From Tyto alba (lineage: Eukaryota > Chordata > Aves > Strigiformes > Tytonidae): 64,000 nucleotides of DNA. Below the pieces are notes generated by a model. The model ran no database searches and was not told where the DNA came from. It saw only the letters and a program-made list of their open reading frames with translations. The translations under genes and the position numbers were made by a program. Within the stretch, counting starts at the first letter, position 1. Each line of letters starts with the position of its first letter. The stretch covers positions 20,685,698 to 20,749,697 of the forward strand of contig NW_024881321.1 of the NCBI RefSeq assembly GCF_018691265.1, in the 5' to 3' direction. Below, piece by piece: positions 12,831 to 26,990 of this stretch.

Positions 12831-14621
12831 CAGATGACCAGGTTTCTTCTTATCATGACCTCCCTTATCATTTGTTGGTCAGGTTTGTCTCTGCATGTTC
12901 TGTTTTGTGACTCCTTTGACCAGATACTCTTAGAGGAGACAACATTCACCTTCTACATAGCCTTACACACTTTATTAAATTATATGCAAAACAATGGAAG
13001 ATATTGTTCTGTTGTAGTTTGTGCTGTTTTACTGGCTTAATGAATGACCAAAAAAAACTTCCTATATTGTTTTCTCATATATACTTGGATCCCCAAAGCT
13101 TTTCAGTTATTTCCCTGTTCTATGTTTATTGTTCTGAACATTATTGTCTCATCAAATATATCCCTTAAAATATATACTGTACATAGCACAATTTATTATT
13201 AAAATGCAAATACTTTAAATTTTGCATATCACAATTAATTGAGAAAAATAGATAAATTAGAGTTTGTTAGAGGTAATAAAATGTAGGCTTTGGGACAGAT
13301 TATCCACAGATAAAAATAGGCATTTTTCCATTGACTTTATTGGTCTGGGCCATAAAATCCAGGTCCTGTCTCCTGCTTATATAACCTTACCTTGCTTTAT
13401 TGTCTTTGAACTTTCATGAGGTATATTAATGCAATATGGTTATGCCCAAGAGATGTTCAGTTTTCTGTGCTTGTGCTGGAAAGAAGCAGTTATTTCTGGA
13501 ATGGATTGATTCCATCAAATGAAGAGATGATTGTATCAGTGATTCATTATCTGGGTGATTTCTTTTTTATCAAAGCAAAAGGATCTGTGCATTCACATTC
13601 GTTTCAGAAAAGAAAGCTTAATCAACATACAAATCTTCTGAGCATTGGATTGGGTGTTGCAGCCCCTGAGATACTTTAACACTATAAAGAAGCAAGATAC
13701 ATGGAAAATTAACTACTTGCTACTGGTAAGTAATTAGAAGAGAAAGCAGCTTTGAGGCAGTAGAAATGAAGCTAAAACAGTCCTTATTTCTCTATTAAGC
13801 ATCTGCTGCTTTAAGATGTTACTGATGAGGATCAGAAACCATGAGCCTCATCTATCTTGGTAGGCATATCACCAGATGCATTGAGTTTACCCATTTTCTG
13901 AATTAAATTGAAATACTAATAGCATTTGTGCTTACATATTATTACTTGACTGATTAGCTTGCCTTTTTATCTCCAAAAGTGTGTATTCCTGATTCTGGCT
14001 GAGAAGTTCAGAAGCACAAGAAAACAGCTTCTTAATATATTTAAGCTGTGACAAAGAAGGAAATAGAGGAAAAATATATTCTCATTTATTACTATCCTTA
14101 AGAAAAAAACATGCACAAAGAAATATAATTTTTGTAGTGCCAAAAGATGATAAATCCAGGCTCCAAAAAAAAGAGTTAACTCAAAAAGAGTTATAATTTT
14201 TAGACAGTGATTTGGGCTGAATAATTAGCTAGCGACACCATTAGTAATCTTAGAGACATCACAGTGTCCTGAATTTACATATTTCAGCTGCAAATGTAAT
14301 ATTTTTCACTTCCAGATAATTTATTTAAAAGCACTGATGAATTTTCACAAATGGATCATCAAATATACCTAAATATTATTTAAGTGGTCATCAAGGAATA
14401 ACTTTTAAACTGGAAAAATTCTTTAGTATTTGGAAAATAAAGACAAAAATGTCTCGAATGTCCTTGCTTTAATAATTTTCCTTTCCAAAGAGAACAAATA
14501 TAAAGCACAAATTGTTTTTATTTTCTATGTCTTTTGATGAGTTGTTTTTTTTTAAAAAAAAAAAAAAAGATCTCTGATAATTATCAGTATTTCCTTTCTA
14601 CTTTTGGAGTAGATTTTTTCT

Positions 14622-14654
<33 letters not shown>

Positions 14655-17600
14655 CATTTAAAAAATTGTCATTGAAAAGGAGGTTTAAAAGAAAATGGAA
14701 AACAAGAAGTATGAAAGAACTTGAACTATTAGGTTAACATAATTACAGTTTGTATAGACAAGGCAAAAGTTTTCACATCTTTGTATGTGGAAAGCCTTCT
14801 TTTCTTCATTTATTTTTGCTAATGATTATGACTGTAGACTGACTAAGATCAAATAACAACAACATTAATACCCAGTATAAAAATACAAACTCCCAGCACA
14901 CATGCCAATAGGCACCAGTGATCCTTAAGATCCTTCCCTGCTTTTTTCTACTCTCACCTTTTTCTGAGGCTTTGAAGAATTCATTAGTTCAGACTGACTA
15001 ATACAGAACGCCTTATAAGACCTGAAAGGTTCATTGGCTTTTAATTAGCAAAATTCTTCCTCTATTTCCAGATAAATCTGATGAAGAAAATGAACTGAAA
15101 CTGAAGATTTTACAGTTTCTTAAGGTTTTATCAAGCAGTACTTGAAAGCCTTTCTTTCTTCATAAGTTCCATTATATCAACTTAACCCTGCCACCTTGCC
15201 AGTCCTTATTTCGTAACTATATTTTTTATGTCTTATATGGTTTTCAATAAGATGAATTTATATTTCAGCTTTTTCTATCCCAGCAATATTCTTGATATGT
15301 TGATTTTCCTTAATCACACAAAAAACCCAAGGATTTAAAAACTGTCACCTGAAGTAGCTTACTCTGCCTATAGACTGGCAGAAGGAAGAGACAAGCACAG
15401 GCAGAGTCATTCACCTTGTCATCATATGTGAATATGATAACCAGGGTTAAGAGAGAGGAATCTCACTTTCACTACCATTTGTTCATGACATTTGTACATA
15501 TCAGTTTCTCATGGCTGAATAAAAGACAGGGCTGGTCTTCAGGGACACCTCAATAGCCTCAGTCAGTTAGTGTGCATACTTTATTATCCTTTTTCACATT
15601 TCTTGACTCTTTTGCTGGCTTAGTGACTCCCTTTCTCTTCCATAATCATCTTCCAAATAAACAGCCCACTGCTGGCCTCTGCTGCCCAAAGATCTCTCAA
15701 TGATCTCCTTCAGTTGTTTATGACATTTGTCTGTTTTTCACATAATTCCCCTCAACCCACTCTGCAGTTCAGCCACAAGCATGGTGCTGCCAGTAATTTC
15801 ATTAGCATCTCATATTGTTAACTTTCACGTCCTGCAGTCTTTTACATGCTATTCAGTTAACCTAACCTCAAGACACTCTATTTCTGGTCTTTCCTATCAT
15901 ACATCTAGAAACATATTCTAGATATGTGCAAGTTATCCCATGTAATTTTTAACCCCTCCAGTCTGCATGCTTTCCCAAAACCATCTTCCTTTTCTTGCAT
16001 GGTTCTTAATTTTTTCCATATGCCTTTTGAACACTGGTCTTGAAACAGAAGTGTAGGAAATTTTTTTTCTTAATTTGCACCTCTTATCATCTGCCTGTTG
16101 TGCTTGCCTTTTTGCTTGTTTTTATCTGACCCAGCTGTTTGTTCAGGTCCCTCTGTGACCTGTTTTCAATCTTAATTTTTAAAGTAATTACAAATTCTTC
16201 AAATCCTTGCTTCTATCATCTCTTTGGGAGGCCACGTTTCCAGCTCCGCCTGTCCAGTGACAGTTATAGGAGAACTTAAACAAAGCACCAAGGATTTCTC
16301 TTGTTTAAAATGAATGATTTTCCAGCTGACACTTAAATGTTTCAGCATTACATATTTTTAAATTGTCTTGTTCTGTACTTCTTCATTTTTTAGATTAATG
16401 ACAAAGCTTCTGGAAGTTTTCACACTATTTTGTCTTGCTACTTATATCTATTTGTTTACCTGAATGCTTTAATTATTCTACTGTCTTCATGACTGCATAT
16501 CTTCCCTACCTTTGAAACCTGATGCATTCATTACTGAGTCTCTTGAACACCTAGATTGATACACACCAACAGACTTGGAATCACTTACTGTCTGTAACAA
16601 GTGAATTTCGCACTTCTGCATTTTTCCATCAGAAACTCTCCAATTTACTCTCTAATCTAACACTTTCTAATCTTCTGAAAAAATACACGTCTAACATTAG
16701 AGTTTCTGGACTAAAGCAGTTATGTATACTACATACAGATTTGAGAACAGAAAACAAAATAAACCTTCAGCTTTTCTGCCTATTGGATTATTATCTTCTT
16801 ATCTGTGATTTACTGTATAAATAACAGGTCAGAAGGACATCACTATAAAATTACCTGTTTCTCGCCACTGACTATAAAAAGAGCTTATATTGACCAGGTC
16901 ACAGAGACTTCTGCATCTGGGATATTTACTGTTAGGTGAGACGAACTTCATGCAAGGTTTCCCTACAACATGCTAGGGTTTACAAAAGGATCTAATCAAT
17001 CCATTGCACATTTCACGCAAAACATTATGCATTCCTTACTGTGAACAGAAAACTACTCTTTTTCTGTGAGTAACAATAGGAGTATAGAAGGACAAAACGG
17101 CACTATTTTCTAGCCCTGGCAAATTTTATCTTTCCATTTTCTACTCCAATATGACAAACAATTTTAAACTGAGTGAAACTGAATGATCAGCAGTAAGTGT
17201 GCAGTTATAATGAATGAACCAAAGTTGTTTTCAGATAATTTTTAAATGGTGTAGGGGAAGGAAAGAAATAACTAAGTAACTAGATGGGAGTTCATTAAAT
17301 GTTGTGGGTTTTTTTTTTGTTTTGTTGTTGTGGGTTTTTTTCCCATAAAAGAAATTTAAGTTGTTTTGAACCAAATGACCATTTTTATTGTACACAATAT
17401 TTATGACAGTCATGATTCATATTGGAATGATATGAAGCGGATACAAAATTTTACTGATAATTACAGTCTTTCATCATTATACATAAGCACTCATGCACAG
17501 CCACTGAATAATTGTCAAAATTTCTGAGGCTTTTAATGAACAAAAAGTTTTATTAAATCTTATCAGAATTCTCACTCACCTTCTCTTCTTCTTTATGCTC

Positions 17601-19854
17601 TTTATGAATATGCTTATGCAGGATTTTAAAAACATTCTCATTCTCTGCTGTGTATAAAAATAGTAGGCAAGAATTAAAGGCTTAAAAATCAATGACCTGT
17701 GATTAACAATCTTGAAGAAGGATTTTTTAGTGTCTGGCAAATATAAGCAGAATGACACCTGGAAATTTTTATGAGCTGAACTATTATGGAGAAAATCTTG
17801 CACTTTCCATTAAAATTTATGATCATACTTGATTCAGTTTGATGCATATACATAAAATTAGGATATGAATTATTTAATATTTATTGGAAGGGTGCTCCAT
17901 TTTAGAAGTCAATAATTGGTTCCCAGGTGAATAAACTGTGAGGTCAAGGGCCAAATACCCTGTCCCAAAAAAACATTTTAATTATTGTTGAAGAAAATGG
18001 AGTTCATTCTTATTAGACCTTTTATTGTGCAAGTAAAATTATTCACTATTCTATTAATGAAGGAATAATTATTGATAAACTAATAATAAGCTCCCTTCTG
18101 TATGTCAGCTCAGCACACTGCTAATGTCATTTTAATTTTCCATCTCTCTCAGAATTCGTAAACTTTTCAAATTCATTCCTGCAACACATTTTCTTTACCC
18201 TTTCTACATCTCTATCACCCTTTGCTCCAAAAAATCTTAACAACTGGAATCAATAAACATACATAGTTATATCAGATGTTACATGAAATTTAATTATTTT
18301 CCAGACTTTTTGTTCATTCATTAAATGCACTTTAGTGAATTTAGTTAATTTTATTGTTGTAAAAGTATCTTGCATCTGATTTTTTCAAAAAGTAAAATAA
18401 ACTAATTATACTACCCTGGTTTGCCTTATTTGAGGAAAACCAGAAAAAAATATTTTAAAAATTAATTCAAATCACATTTTCTTATAGATAAGTAACACTA
18501 AAGAAACTAAGAATTTTAATAAAATATAATACACATCCTACAGTTTTCAAACTATTCTGTCCTATTCTCTCCAAGATGATTTGCACACTTCAGTGGGAAA
18601 ATAACTGTATCCATAACAAATATATATGTATTTAACTAACTGAATAGTTTTGTAATTACTTATTCAGAATTTCACAGTTGCTATCTGTCTAAACCAGTAA
18701 CAGTCTGTACATAAAGTGTACTGAATAAATATTTGTGTTATATACAAAATTATTCACAAAGAGTGAAATAAATATGGTCTCAGTTTATGAAGTACACATA
18801 AACACATATACTGAAACGCTAAATAATGTAACAGTATCTACCCATCATTCCAATCATCGCTAGCTTATTTAAAAGTTACAGTATCCAATCCTTTCCAAAG
18901 CACTAGGATATTTCTCTGCATTTCCCATTCTTAAACAGTAATGAGCAATTATTCTACAAATGTGAGATTATCAAATTTTAGATTTAATAATTTTTAAATG
19001 TAAAATGAAATCCCCTTAAATTGTAAAATAAACACCCTCTATGTTTTCCATTAAGTATATAAACAATATCTGGTTTACATTTTCTTTATTTGTCCTTTTC
19101 AATATGAAAAATTAAGTGAAGTTGTCAAGAATTTTTGGCAAATGTATTTTACATTGTTTTGATTAGGTTAAAAAACCCAACCAAACAACAAAACAAACCA
19201 AAACATTATCTAATTAGAACCATTTATTTCATCTATAATTGTCCTTAAAGGGATTTTCTGTTATATCTTCTTCTTCTTTATGGAGTACTTGTTATGGTCA
19301 GTTGTGGGATATCATATTAGAAAGAATACTGAACTGTTGTTATTGGGGCGATTTTTATCTTCTGTGTACTGTTTCCTGGTGAGCAAGTTACAGAAGATCA
19401 ATAGTGTGAATCATCATTCTTTGTGCAAACTGTGTTTTACCTTCACAAAGTTAGAATCTAAGTTGGTTATTCTCCAAAATAAATCAATATCAGAACTCTC
19501 AGACTCATCAGTGATGTCAGATTAGGTCTATGATGGTATATTGCAAAAAGATGGGAAGCTGAAAATCCTCATTCTCTTTCAACTTCCAAAAGATGAATCA
19601 CTGCAAACAGGTATATAGAATTAAATAAACAAACACACAAACCAAGAAACTATTTTTTTTTGCCTTAACTGAATTTTTTGAATTTGCAGATTATGCTTAT
19701 GAAAATCCCATTCTTGTTTACTAAAATCTTGATCTAATCCTGCTTTCCTGTTTGACATATCTGGAGATTTTTCTTTTTGTCTTCCTTTACCAAAGCTTCT
19801 GAAATAGTTCTCGGATCACAATAGCTACATCTAGTTCTTTGACAATTTTCCTGG
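12831..19854. other. AT-rich DNA, no gene recognised
   Basis: About 7 kb with no recognisable exon series, RNA gene or repeat end. Frames of 60-113 codons occur (for example 12699-13040 and 13416-13679, both plus) but show no family resemblance, and some overlap frames on the other strand. Homopolymer tracts include T-runs near 14613-14653 and 17310-17341. A TATA box plus splice-donor-like arrangement near 16873-16940 is discussed as a finding. Old, highly diverged repeats cannot be excluded. Confidence 0.5.
14613..14653. repeat. Poly(T) tract
   Basis: About 41 bases of T interrupted by two C, next to an A-run about 60 bases upstream (near 14554-14568). Frames through it give only Phe/Lys runs. 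No element end was recognised beside it. Confidence 0.85.
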
Positions 19855-20861
19855 TGGTGGTTTAGGCCCAAAGGGCAACTGAGCTCTACGCAGCCACTCC
19901 CTCCCTCCCTCCCTCCCTCACCACAGAGGTGGGGATGGAGAATATGGAACAGAAATGACTCAAGGAATCCATATAAGGACTGGGAGGAGTCACTCACCTA
20001 TTATGATTACAGGCAGAAGACATACTTGTTAGGGGAAGGAAAAAAAAGATATCACTGTAATTCAAATGTTAACAAAGACAAAGCTTAACAGACAAGTTGG
20101 GGACAATGAGAAGTGCCACCACATCCAAAAACACCTCTCCCCACCCCTCCCTTCTCCCCAGGCTAAGATCTGCTCCTGATCTCCTACCTCTCCCCCAGAG
20201 GTGCAGGGAGCAGGGGATGGGGATTACAGTCAGCTTGCTGCTACTTCCTTCTCGGGAGGTGGGGTGAATGCCACATGTTCCTCCCTTGCTCCACATGGCT
20301 CCCCTCTCACTGCAGACAGTTCTTCATGAACCTTCTCTGATGTGAGTCCTCCCCACAGGATACAGTCGTTCCCATGCTGCTCTGGTATGGGTCACCCCTG
20401 CGTGTTGCAGTCTTCCCAGTGCTGAACCACAACAGCAGGTACCACTTTTCCCCTCAGGGTCCCATCCTCCTTTAAGGGCAGATGCCTGTCCTGGCATGGG
20501 CTCCTCCACAGGCTTCAGGTTGGCTTCTAATCCACCTCCATGGGTGACAGGGTAGGAGGTCCTGCCATCTCGCCACAGGATACAGGAGTCTCTGCTCTGG
20601 TACACCTGCCCCACATTCTCCTTGCTTCTGTTGACACTGGGTGTCTGTCCTTCTCATAACTCCTCCTCACAAGTCCTAACCCCATCTCAGGTTCCTCTTC
20701 TTAAATACCTTACCGCAGAAGCACAGTTGATTGGTTTGGTCCTGGCCAAAGACAGGTCCAACTTGGAGCCAGAGAAGCTTTCAAAAAGCTTCTCATAAGG
20801 GGCCACCCTTATATCCCCCTCCCCTGCTACCAAAAATACTGTGCCACAGAAACCCAGCACA
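19855..20861 (-). mobile_element. Solo LTR of about 1 kb, avian ERV
   Basis: On the minus strand it begins TGTGCTGGGTTTCTGTGGCA and ends GGCCTAAACCACCA, giving TG...CA ends and about 1007 bp. The same layout is seen in the plus-strand copy at 28782: a GGGG-rich start, then GAGAAGCTTCTxGAAGCT, a TATTTAAG TATA-like box (minus strand, 20701-20707 on the plus), a GAGGAGTT leader and repeated 'GGAGCAG...CCATGG' units. Flanks are cctgg (19850-19854) and cccgg (20862-20866), a 5-bp target duplication differing by one C/T at a CpG. The canonical AATAAA signal visible in the related copy is not seen here. A (CCCT)n run at 19897-19919 lies inside. Several 60-96-codon minus frames fall within it and are not genes. 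Confidence 0.8.
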
Positions 20862-21760
20862 CCCGGATAAAGAAAGATAGTCTCCCTACTATGCAAGAAT
20901 CTTGAGGAAAGATTACAGTCTGCGATCAAACATTATATGTAAGTATAGAGGTATAATTTGTAACACCAGTATTTCCTACTTTATAACTAGCATTAGAACA
21001 CTCTTTTGAAGAGATTATCCTACCCTAATCACTGAAATAATTTTGCTGTGGATGCAAGTATCTACACAACTCTGATTTAACCTTTCACTCTGCTCTTCTC
21101 TCTTGTTTCTGCCTGTTCACTAGAGCATTCTTCAGGTTCTTTGGGCATTCTTTACTTTTTTTTTTTTTATCACCTTAAATTTAAAATTACTTTTCCTTCA
21201 TTGTCTTTAATATACATTATCAACATTCATGATTGCTGTACTTCTGCAAAAACTGGAAATATGACTATCACTGTTATTGCCTAGCTATTTCACTAATAAA
21301 TGAATCATCTAAAAGGGGATTTTATGTATTTTGTGTTGGCACTTTGTCAAATGTTCATGGAAGGGGCATCATTTTCAGTGTTTCTTTTTCACTCTTGATG
21401 TTTAATAAAAAATTGAGTTATTAGAAGATTTTGAACTTGTTCCTACATTAATATTTTTGATTTAAATTAAACAGCAGTTGTTTCTGCCATGCTCAAGCTT
21501 ACGCAGAAATTTGAGTGAAGTGATTACAAAGAAGTGTCTCCAAGCTGCACGCAAGGACAGTTACTCAATCAATCCAGCAGGAATGATGAAATATAATCTA
21601 ACTGCTAGATGGGCTCCCAGCACATGCTTAGGGAAAAACCACTTCCAGTTATTTTAATTCGAAGGATTTTTTTGGTACAGGACTGAAGGAATTTTTGAGA
21701 AGGATCCTTTTCTCCCTAGTCTTGATTCAGAAGCAACATAAATTACGTTCCGCACTATCT
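20862..21760. other. Spacer, nothing recognised
   Basis: AT-rich sequence with a T-run near 21158-21169. No coding, RNA or repeat signature was recognised. Confidence 0.55.
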
Positions 21761-21896
21761 TATAGAATCATAGAGTGGTTTGGGTTGGAAGGGACCTTTG
21801 AAGGTCATCCTAGTCCATTTCCCCTGCAATGAGCAGGGACATCTTCAGCTTCATCAGGTTGCTCAAAGCCTTGTCCAAGCTGACCTTGAATTAGGT
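21761..21896 (-). mobile_element. CR1 LINE 3' end, short copy
   Basis: The plus strand shows tagaatcatagagtggtttgggttggaagggacctttgaaggtcatc. This is the reverse complement of the CR1 3' UTR and its octamer tail. Only about 135 bp are recognisable before the sequence departs from CR1, typical of severe 5' truncation. Confidence 0.9.
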
Positions 21897-24800
21897 ATTT
21901 ATCCTACAAAAAGATGTGTTTAATTCTGTCCATTGAGTACAAGGATAGAAGGTCTGCTGCAGTCTTCAGTTTCAATCCCGGTATAGTAGATTATATTATA
22001 GGAATAAAATTAGTGAAGCAGTTATCTTGAGTGGAAAAATAAAGTAGTGCAAAGACCATCAGAAACGTATTAAAAACAAATTTAGATTGAAATAAAATCT
22101 AAATATCAATTACTTTTTAGGGTGTCAGGACCACCACCATAAAAGTGAAACTTGACTTCATTGGAGAAAATAAAAAAAAGGGGGAGTGTGTGGGGGGGTG
22201 GGAATGACACTACACATAGTTTTCTATACATGGGATGGGAAAATAAAACAGAGTATTTGGCAGATGTAAAAGATACTTTAGGCTGCATAATACTTCAGCA
22301 ACAAGGAAATCATAACAGTGCAAAAAATATGGACACAGGATGATAGCTAGTTACAAAGTTTCTTAAGGGACAGTGAACATAACCTCACAATAAAATTAAT
22401 TATTATATGAGAAAGCTGCTAGAAGTTGCCATCTCCAGGGCCCAGGTGAGTTCTCCTGCCCTAGCCTGGTGGAAGGGAGGCTACTGCCAGCTCCCTATCC
22501 CTTTGTGCAGGAAGTAGACAGGGAGCTTATTCCCATGGGAGGGTCATTGTCCTTGGATGCCCAGAGGAGCTGCCAACTCAGTGACCCGAGTTCACTGGGT
22601 AAGTCACTAGGATTCCTCCACTTGTTATTGTTTCTCTGACTCTGGCCAGGTCTTTGTTTAATGTAATTAGCTTTTCATCAGATAACCTGACAAAGACTAT
22701 GGAACATTTATTCAACATAAGTTAGACACAATTGTGCAAACCAAGGTGGGGACAAAATTATCAGGGTTGATAATAAACTCTTAATAAGAGGTACACAAGT
22801 AGATTGCAGAGCTGATAGATATGACTTCTGCTGCTGCAGGGAAGGAGATGGAAAGGGAGACCACAGACAGGAGGAAAAGGATGAGGAGATATAAATACAC
22901 AAACCCAAAATACATTAAAATTTGAACATCTGTAACAATGTGTGGTGGGGGCATCTTTTGTTATAGCCATTTAAATTCTAACAGGTACTAAGAATCAAAA
23001 CAACAGTGTGTAGAATTTAAAGGTTTTGGGGTACATTAGTGGGCTGAAATATCCTTATGACCACAAGGCTTATGCTTTTAGGAGAGTTTCCTTCTCCCTA
23101 TAGCAGAAGGTAAAGAGGTGTTAAATAATTTAATGCTTGAGTGAATCATTTCATGAACAGGTATATTCTCTGCTTAATGAGGAAGAAGGGAAAGAAAACT
23201 ACCATCTTTTTCTTATGCAAATTATCAGAAAAACTAAACAAATAAATATTTCATAAAACTTCCATATATCAAAGTTTACAGAGATTCATCTCCAAGCCAA
23301 CGGACAAACTCTTAGAATACACTGAAATAGAAGTGGTGTCTGGGGATATAACAATTTGTATTATTAAATTTGATTTTTTTTTTTTTTATTTACTGTCTTC
23401 CTTTCTTTCTGTTCTATCATACAAACAACATACTTTTAAGTGAAGCATAAAAAATTATGCATAATGTATTAAGAATCCATGTAACATGTTAGAACTAATG
23501 ACCTTTACTGAGGGAATTCCAGAAAAAATAATTTACAATCTCTTTAGGAGCAGAATGGAGTATACATGAAATGTCAAAAAAACCTTGTAGTCGCTGGTTC
23601 AAAAATATTGTTCCTGTATTTTCCAGATTTTGTAGACAATTATATGATATCATAACTCTCTATTTATCTTTGGAAATGTTCACTTAATTAAAAAGTTTAT
23701 GTAAAAAAAAGGCACTTTTTGATGTGTAGGAGGTACAAACAAGAAATCAATAAGCTGCTTAGAAAAAGGAACTTTTCTATGAACTACACAAATGATTTAA
23801 AATAATAAGGATCTCTGCAGCAGCAAGTTGCTTCTAATAAACACTACATTATATGAAACAAAAGAAAATGAAAAAGCATTTTTTTTAGGGGTTCTACCGC
23901 TTAGAATAAAATTTCAAAGATCATCTATTTCAAAACCATGTCACAATAAAGTGCATAGGCAAGATCAATTATTTTTGTTTGTTCAGTGTCTTGGTTGGCA
24001 ATAAAAGTTAATGCTCAACAACATGTTAAACAGGAAAATGAAGTTATGCACAGCATTATTTTCTATTGTAGGTGCAAGGAATTACCCTAATGATCGGTAA
24101 TTTAAGAGTTTTCAGAGTAGTGCTTTGTGTATACTGTTGTAACTTTCTGTAGGGAAGTCTACTAAAATAGTGAGTGTTAAATTGCAAATAATTTTATACA
24201 TGAAAGATTGAAAATAATTTAACACATCAAATACTGAGATGACAAATGCTCTATTTCCTTACTCAGAATCATATAGTAGGTGCCTGAATTTTAAGGTGTT
24301 GGCAGGTAAAAATGTTGCTGTGTCAGAAAACCCATAAATCTGCCACAATAATTTGACACTAAATCCTTGATTTTATTTTGTCCAGATAGAGAAGTTAGAA
24401 GTCCAAAGACAAAATGAATCTTAAAGCAACATTGGAAAGATACATTAAAAAATCACACTGCAAAAAAATCCTGTTCCCCTTTTTTACATTATCATACCAA
24501 ATTTGTTGTGGTGATTTTACAGTGACATTCATATTCACCTGATTTCAGTATCACAGATGTTTCAAAACTTCCCAAAAATCTGAATATAATTGTTGTTCCA
24601 AAGCACTGAAAACTATCTGTCAAATGAACATGGATCACCTGGACAATTTCATCATACTTAGGCTAGTAGTACTGAACTAGTAACTTCACAGAAGCCCATG
24701 TGGAAGTATCATCCCAGCAGTTCTCCATGAATAGCCAGTAAAGTCAGGTAAAGATAGATAGTGGCAGACCAGACCTAGGAATGGTAAACCTGTATCACAA

Positions 24801-26990
24801 CACAAAGACAGAAGGTAAGATTTTCTTCCTGTCAAGCATCATGGAGTCATTCATAGCATAAACATAGGGAGCCAACAAACATGATTTGATCAATCAAATT
24901 CAGGTATGAAAGTCATTCGGGGGGGAAAAAAAGTAACCACAAAGTCTCTCATCTTTTCATATGCAACTTCAACACATTATATTAATAGTGTTAGCCTTGA
25001 TTCCAGACACCAGGGTAAAATCATACATCTTTCTTGAAAGTCTCACTGAAGTCATGCATCTGCAAATTCCCTACCACCATCCATTCTTGATTCATTTTGC
25101 TGTATTTCACTTTCTCGTATTATATTTGCTTTTTTCCTCTATTGCTCAGGAAATTCAGAGGAACTCCTAAATCTTCATTATTTGGAGTACTTTCAATATT
25201 GCTGTCATCTTTATCCTTTCAGTTGAAAAATCTAACAATTTGTGCAAAATTAAGGATGCACTATGGATTATTTCCCTACTTCTATCATGAGTCTTTTAAA
25301 CTTCAGCTTCAGATTCCTATTTTTTCTTTTCAATTGTCCATGCTCCTTTTTCTCTATCCATCCTGTTAATTTTTCTTTAATAACAACCTCCATTCACATA
25401 GTCTTTTCCTGATTTTGACATAACTCTTAAATCCAGTGTTGTTTTTTTGTTTTTTTGTTTTTTTTTTCCTGCTTATAGAACATCTTACCATCTTTTCTTT
25501 TTAAAAATTTTCTAAATATTATCCTTCACCCATCACCTACCTTCCACATTTCCCAGAGTTCCTCTCTCTTTTTACAAGGAAATTTTCATTTTCTTTTTTT
25601 GCTACTTTGCTTTCGCTTTCTGTTAGTTTCTCTTTGGCATTTTTTTCAATATGAAAATATTTTAAATTATTCTCTATTTCCTCAACTAGTAATTTTCTTT
25701 TTTTTTTTTTTTCTTCTTTTTTTATTTTATAGTTTTAGCCATGTCTCTGGGGATTATCTTCATTATTTAGCTATGTATTTTGCTTTTAAGCAAAAAGAAA
25801 ACATAAATATTGATGACACCTTGAAGTATCTTTATGCATATCTTCATGATCTTGTCTGACCCTTAGTGTTGTAGTCTGTATTTTGGGGACATGTAAAGAT
25901 ATTTTCAATATTTCTTAAAGAATGTAATTCCACAGGACTCATCAAAGACATTTATCTGAGACAAAGGGGCTTCAATAATTCTATAGATCTGGAGATACTT
26001 GTCAGCTGTAGGAATCGTGAGACCTTCCCAGGAGAAAAACTTGTATGAGCCCTCTCTTACTTTGCAAATGACTTAAACTTCTGACATTTTTTGTTTTCAT
26101 ACTTTCACCGTAAAATGATGCCCCATTAAAAATGTGGTTTTATAGATATGAAGAAAAAAATATATAGCTGCATTAAGAGATAGTCAGATACTTTTAAAAT
26201 GTACTAAAGAAAGAAAAGGGAAAATTAAGGAAAATTTTGAAATTAAGAAGGAAAGGAGGGAAGACAAGGCAAGGCAAAAAGAAAAAAGTGCCAACTGGAA
26301 AGTCTCTTGACTCTTGTGTCTCACCCTCTTCAGAGTTGTCACTAATCAAGCTCTTCACCACATCATCATCTCTCCTTCTATTTTCTTCCTGGCACGCTAA
26401 TTATCATCTGTTACAAATGTAAATCAAGATTATAGCACTGAAGTACACTTAACATGTTGCATATACATGAATTGTAATATTTTATCAAGGATGCTCACTC
26501 TTAAAAATAATCTGTATGTAGCATTTCAAACTTGCTTTTGGAATTTTAAGGACTCTTCTTCAATAAGTTCTGCAGAGCCCAGTGAGGAAATGGAAAAACT
26601 GAGAAAAAAAGCAAGCCCCTTTAACTCTTTTTTTATGAGGATATGCAGAACATTATTGTCTCCCTCAATAGCAAGGTGCCATGCTGAGAAATGGAAGAGA
26701 GAGCTGCTGTATAACAACATTATATTTCTTCACAGGAGGCCTAAAAACATTGTTAGCTTTCTCAGGCCCTTAGTAAAAGAGCAATTAACTTGAATCTTTA
26801 TAGACAAAAAGGCAAAGCTTTCTGTACCATGGATTTAACAGAAGTATCTCTGCTCAGTATCTTTTAGGGGCTGTAAAATACATCTCTTGCCATTACTGAA
26901 TGGATTCTGAAATATTGCCTAACGATTTCGAAAGCATTCAGGTATGTTCGGTTAGTGACCAGTTGCTTATTTCACTGTTCAGAATGTTAC
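21897..26990. other. Mostly AT-rich DNA, no gene recognised
   Basis: No gene was recognised. A GC-richer patch at about 22425-22620 carries a GCCCTAGCCTGGTGGAAGG-like stretch but matched nothing known to me. A G-run lies near 22181-22201, and T-rich tracts lie near 23368-23387, 25440-25468 and 25690-25712. Overlapping frames on both strands at 26467-26793 and 26526-26720 have no family resemblance. Confidence 0.5.

Noticed and set aside
14534..14737. 67-codon frame with Lys and Phe runs
   Set aside because: Produced by adjacent A- and T-homopolymers.
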